Part shown: piece by piece, positions 5,859-6,973 of the stretch
Position numbering within the stretch: position 1 is the first letter of the stretch
Layout: each line of letters starts with the position of its first letter
Assembly (NCBI GenBank): GCA_016207265.1
Contig: JACQPZ010000021.1
Coordinates: 1-6,973 of the forward strand
Source: Candidatus Latescibacterota bacterium
GTDB lineage: Bacteria > Eisenbacteria > RBG-16-71-46 > SZUA-252
Length of the DNA stretch: 6,973 nucleotides
Direction: 5' to 3'
The notes under the pieces: model-generated
Told to the model about the DNA's origin: nothing
Databases searched by the model: none
The model's input: only the letters and a program-made list of their open reading frames with translations
Position numbers and translations under genes: made by a program

Positions 5859-6973
5859 TTATGGAAGCAACGACCCTCGACCCATCCGGCGTGATGACGG
5901 GATTGAGCAAGTTCCCCTTGCGGGGAAGCTCCATGACCACTCTCTGGCCGCTCCCGTCGCTGGCGATCTGCACGATCCGATCCTCTCGATCGCCGTGATC
6001 CCATGCGTAGATCCATCGGGCGTCACTCGACCAGCCGATCGGATACATGGGGGGCCCATCGTAGACACGCGCGAGCGACTGATCGGCCGTGGAGAGGACC
6101 CAGATTCCGGCTCGAGACGGATCCAACCACCTAAGAAAGGCGATTCGATCCCCGCGCGGGGACCATTGCGGGCTGAGCACCTTCGCAATGGAATCCGGCG
6201 TGAGGAGATGCCGTTCCTCTCCGGTACCCGGATCGAGGACCGACAGGGTAGCGCCGCCCGGCGCCTGGTATACGATGCGATTCCCCGGAGCCCAGACCAA
6301 CGAAAGGCCCGGCGCCGCGGCCATCCCGCCCCGCGAAATCACCTTGGCCGGCGCACCGTGCAAGCTCGCGCGCCAGATCCGCCACGCGCCTCCGTCGTCC
6401 GACGCGAAGGCGACCTCGTCCCCGCTCGGCGACCACGCTGGGCAGGCGTTCATCGATTTCCTGAACGTGAGCTGCCGCTCGTCTCCACCCTCCACGGGGA
6501 GCAGGAATATGTTGGCGGGCGATCTGTCCCCCTTCGCGAAGGCCACCCACCGGCCGTCGGGCGATATGTGCGGACTGCCGTCGAAGCTGGTTCCGGATGT
6601 GAGCTGTGTCGGAATCGCGAGACGGTTGCCTTTCGACGGCCGACGCTTGAACGACCAGAGATTTGACTGCACAAGCTCACGCGCGTAGAGCATGAGTCTC
6701 CCGTCCCTCGAAAATGTGAGAGCAGATCCCATCTGGATCCCTGGCAGGACGACGAGCGGTGGCGGTCGCGGCCTCCGGTCCCGCGATTTGACGGGCAGCT
6801 TGCAAAGATTCATGGTAGGTCCATTGACTCTGAGAAAGTAGACGGCGTCCCCGGTCGGAGACCAGCGAGGCGACTGGATCGGCGCGTCGCTCTCGAAGAC
6901 CAGACGGGGCTGATCTCTGTGAGGGGACATCGTCCAGAGGCCATGCCGACCGCGGTCGCTGACGGTGTAGAGC
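5803..6973 (-). CDS. WD40-like (PD40/TolB-type) beta-propeller protein, C-terminal part
   Basis: The frame is open from the right window edge (5' end outside) to the stop at 5803-5805. A Met at 6930 exists, but the upstream residues LYTVSDRGRHGLWT continue the repeat pattern, so it is not the likely start. Numbered from that Met (375 residues), PD40-type blades lie near 20-33 (SPRWSPTGDAVYFL), 70-83, 118-133 (SPHISPDGRWVAFAKG), 163-176 (CPAWSPSGDEVAFA), 205-222, 253-266 (SPQWSPRGDRIAFL), 298-310 and 343-357. It ends with QTDVWLVESFD. Such propellers occur in TolB, in DPP-IV-like peptidase N-domains and, with this ending, as the C-terminal sensor half of large Ser/Thr protein kinases of soil phyla. 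The missing N-terminus prevents a choice. There is no enzyme motif in the visible part. Its last 56 bases overlap the end of the lanthipeptide synthetase gene on the other strand. Confidence 0.85.
   Translation of the reverse strand, partial: LYTVSDRGRHGLWTMSPHRDQPRLVFESDAPIQSPRWSPTGDAVYFLRVNGPTMNLCKLPVKSRDRRPRPPPLVVLPGIQMGSALTFSRDGRLMLYARELVQSNLWSFKRRPSKGNRLAIPTQLTSGTSFDGSPHISPDGRWVAFAKGDRSPANIFLLPVEGGDERQLTFRKSMNACPAWSPSGDEVAFASDDGGAWRIWRASLHGAPAKVISRGGMAAAPGLSLVWAPGNRIVYQAPGGATLSVLDPGTGEERHLLTPDSIAKVLSPQWSPRGDRIAFLRWLDPSRAGIWVLSTADQSLARVYDGPPMYPIGWSSDARWIYAWDHGDREDRIVQIASDGSGQRVVMELPRKGNLLNPVITPDGSRVVASIITRQTDVWLVESFDRSSK

Noticed and set aside
1..6973. CRISPR arrays, insertion sequences, rRNA or tRNA genes
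   Set aside because: I saw no regularly spaced repeats, transposase motifs, terminal inverted repeats or RNA gene signatures on reading both strands.

Overview
The window is GC-rich bacterial DNA. It has a densely coding layout, convergent and divergent neighbours, strong Shine-Dalgarno sites and a 4-base stop/start overlap. The gene types present (a short secreted-looking beta protein, a PD40/TolB-type propeller, a Zn alcohol dehydrogenase and a RiPP locus) would fit a soil or sediment lineage such as Eisenbacteria, Gemmatimonadota, Acidobacteriota or Myxococcota. This placement rests on the general look of the proteins and is weak.

Layout: (1) 1-378 (+) is the 3' end of a conserved hypothetical protein, followed by a good hairpin/T-rich terminator at 411-447. 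(2) 505-1503 (-) is a complete zinc-dependent alcohol dehydrogenase, convergent with gene 1. (3) 1504-1873 is a divergent intergenic region with a candidate promoter, small inverted repeats and a perfect Shine-Dalgarno. (4) 1874-5858 (+) is a three-gene locus: a 144-aa peptide whose only cysteines lie in its last nine residues, an APH-fold kinase, and a 791-residue protein joining a HopA1-family domain to a complete LanC cyclase domain. (5) 5803-6973 (-) is a WD40-like/PD40 beta-propeller protein that runs off the right edge and overlaps the tail of the cyclase gene by 56 bases.

The locus at 1874-5858 is the point of interest. Kinase plus HopA1-type lyase is the signature of class V lanthipeptide synthesis (lexapeptide, pristinin A3, cacaoidin) and is shared with thioamitides. 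The predicted scheme is that the kinase phosphorylates core threonines, the HopA1 domain eliminates phosphate to give dehydrobutyrines, and the LanC domain adds cysteine thiols to form methyllanthionines. The predicted core has exactly three Thr and three Cys and no Ser, and it follows a Gly-Gly that looks like a C39-peptidase leader site. Two things differ from the actinobacterial class V systems I know: the lyase is fused to a classical zinc-ligand LanC cyclase, and the leader is very long (about 121 residues). No transporter, protease or regulator for the product is in the window.
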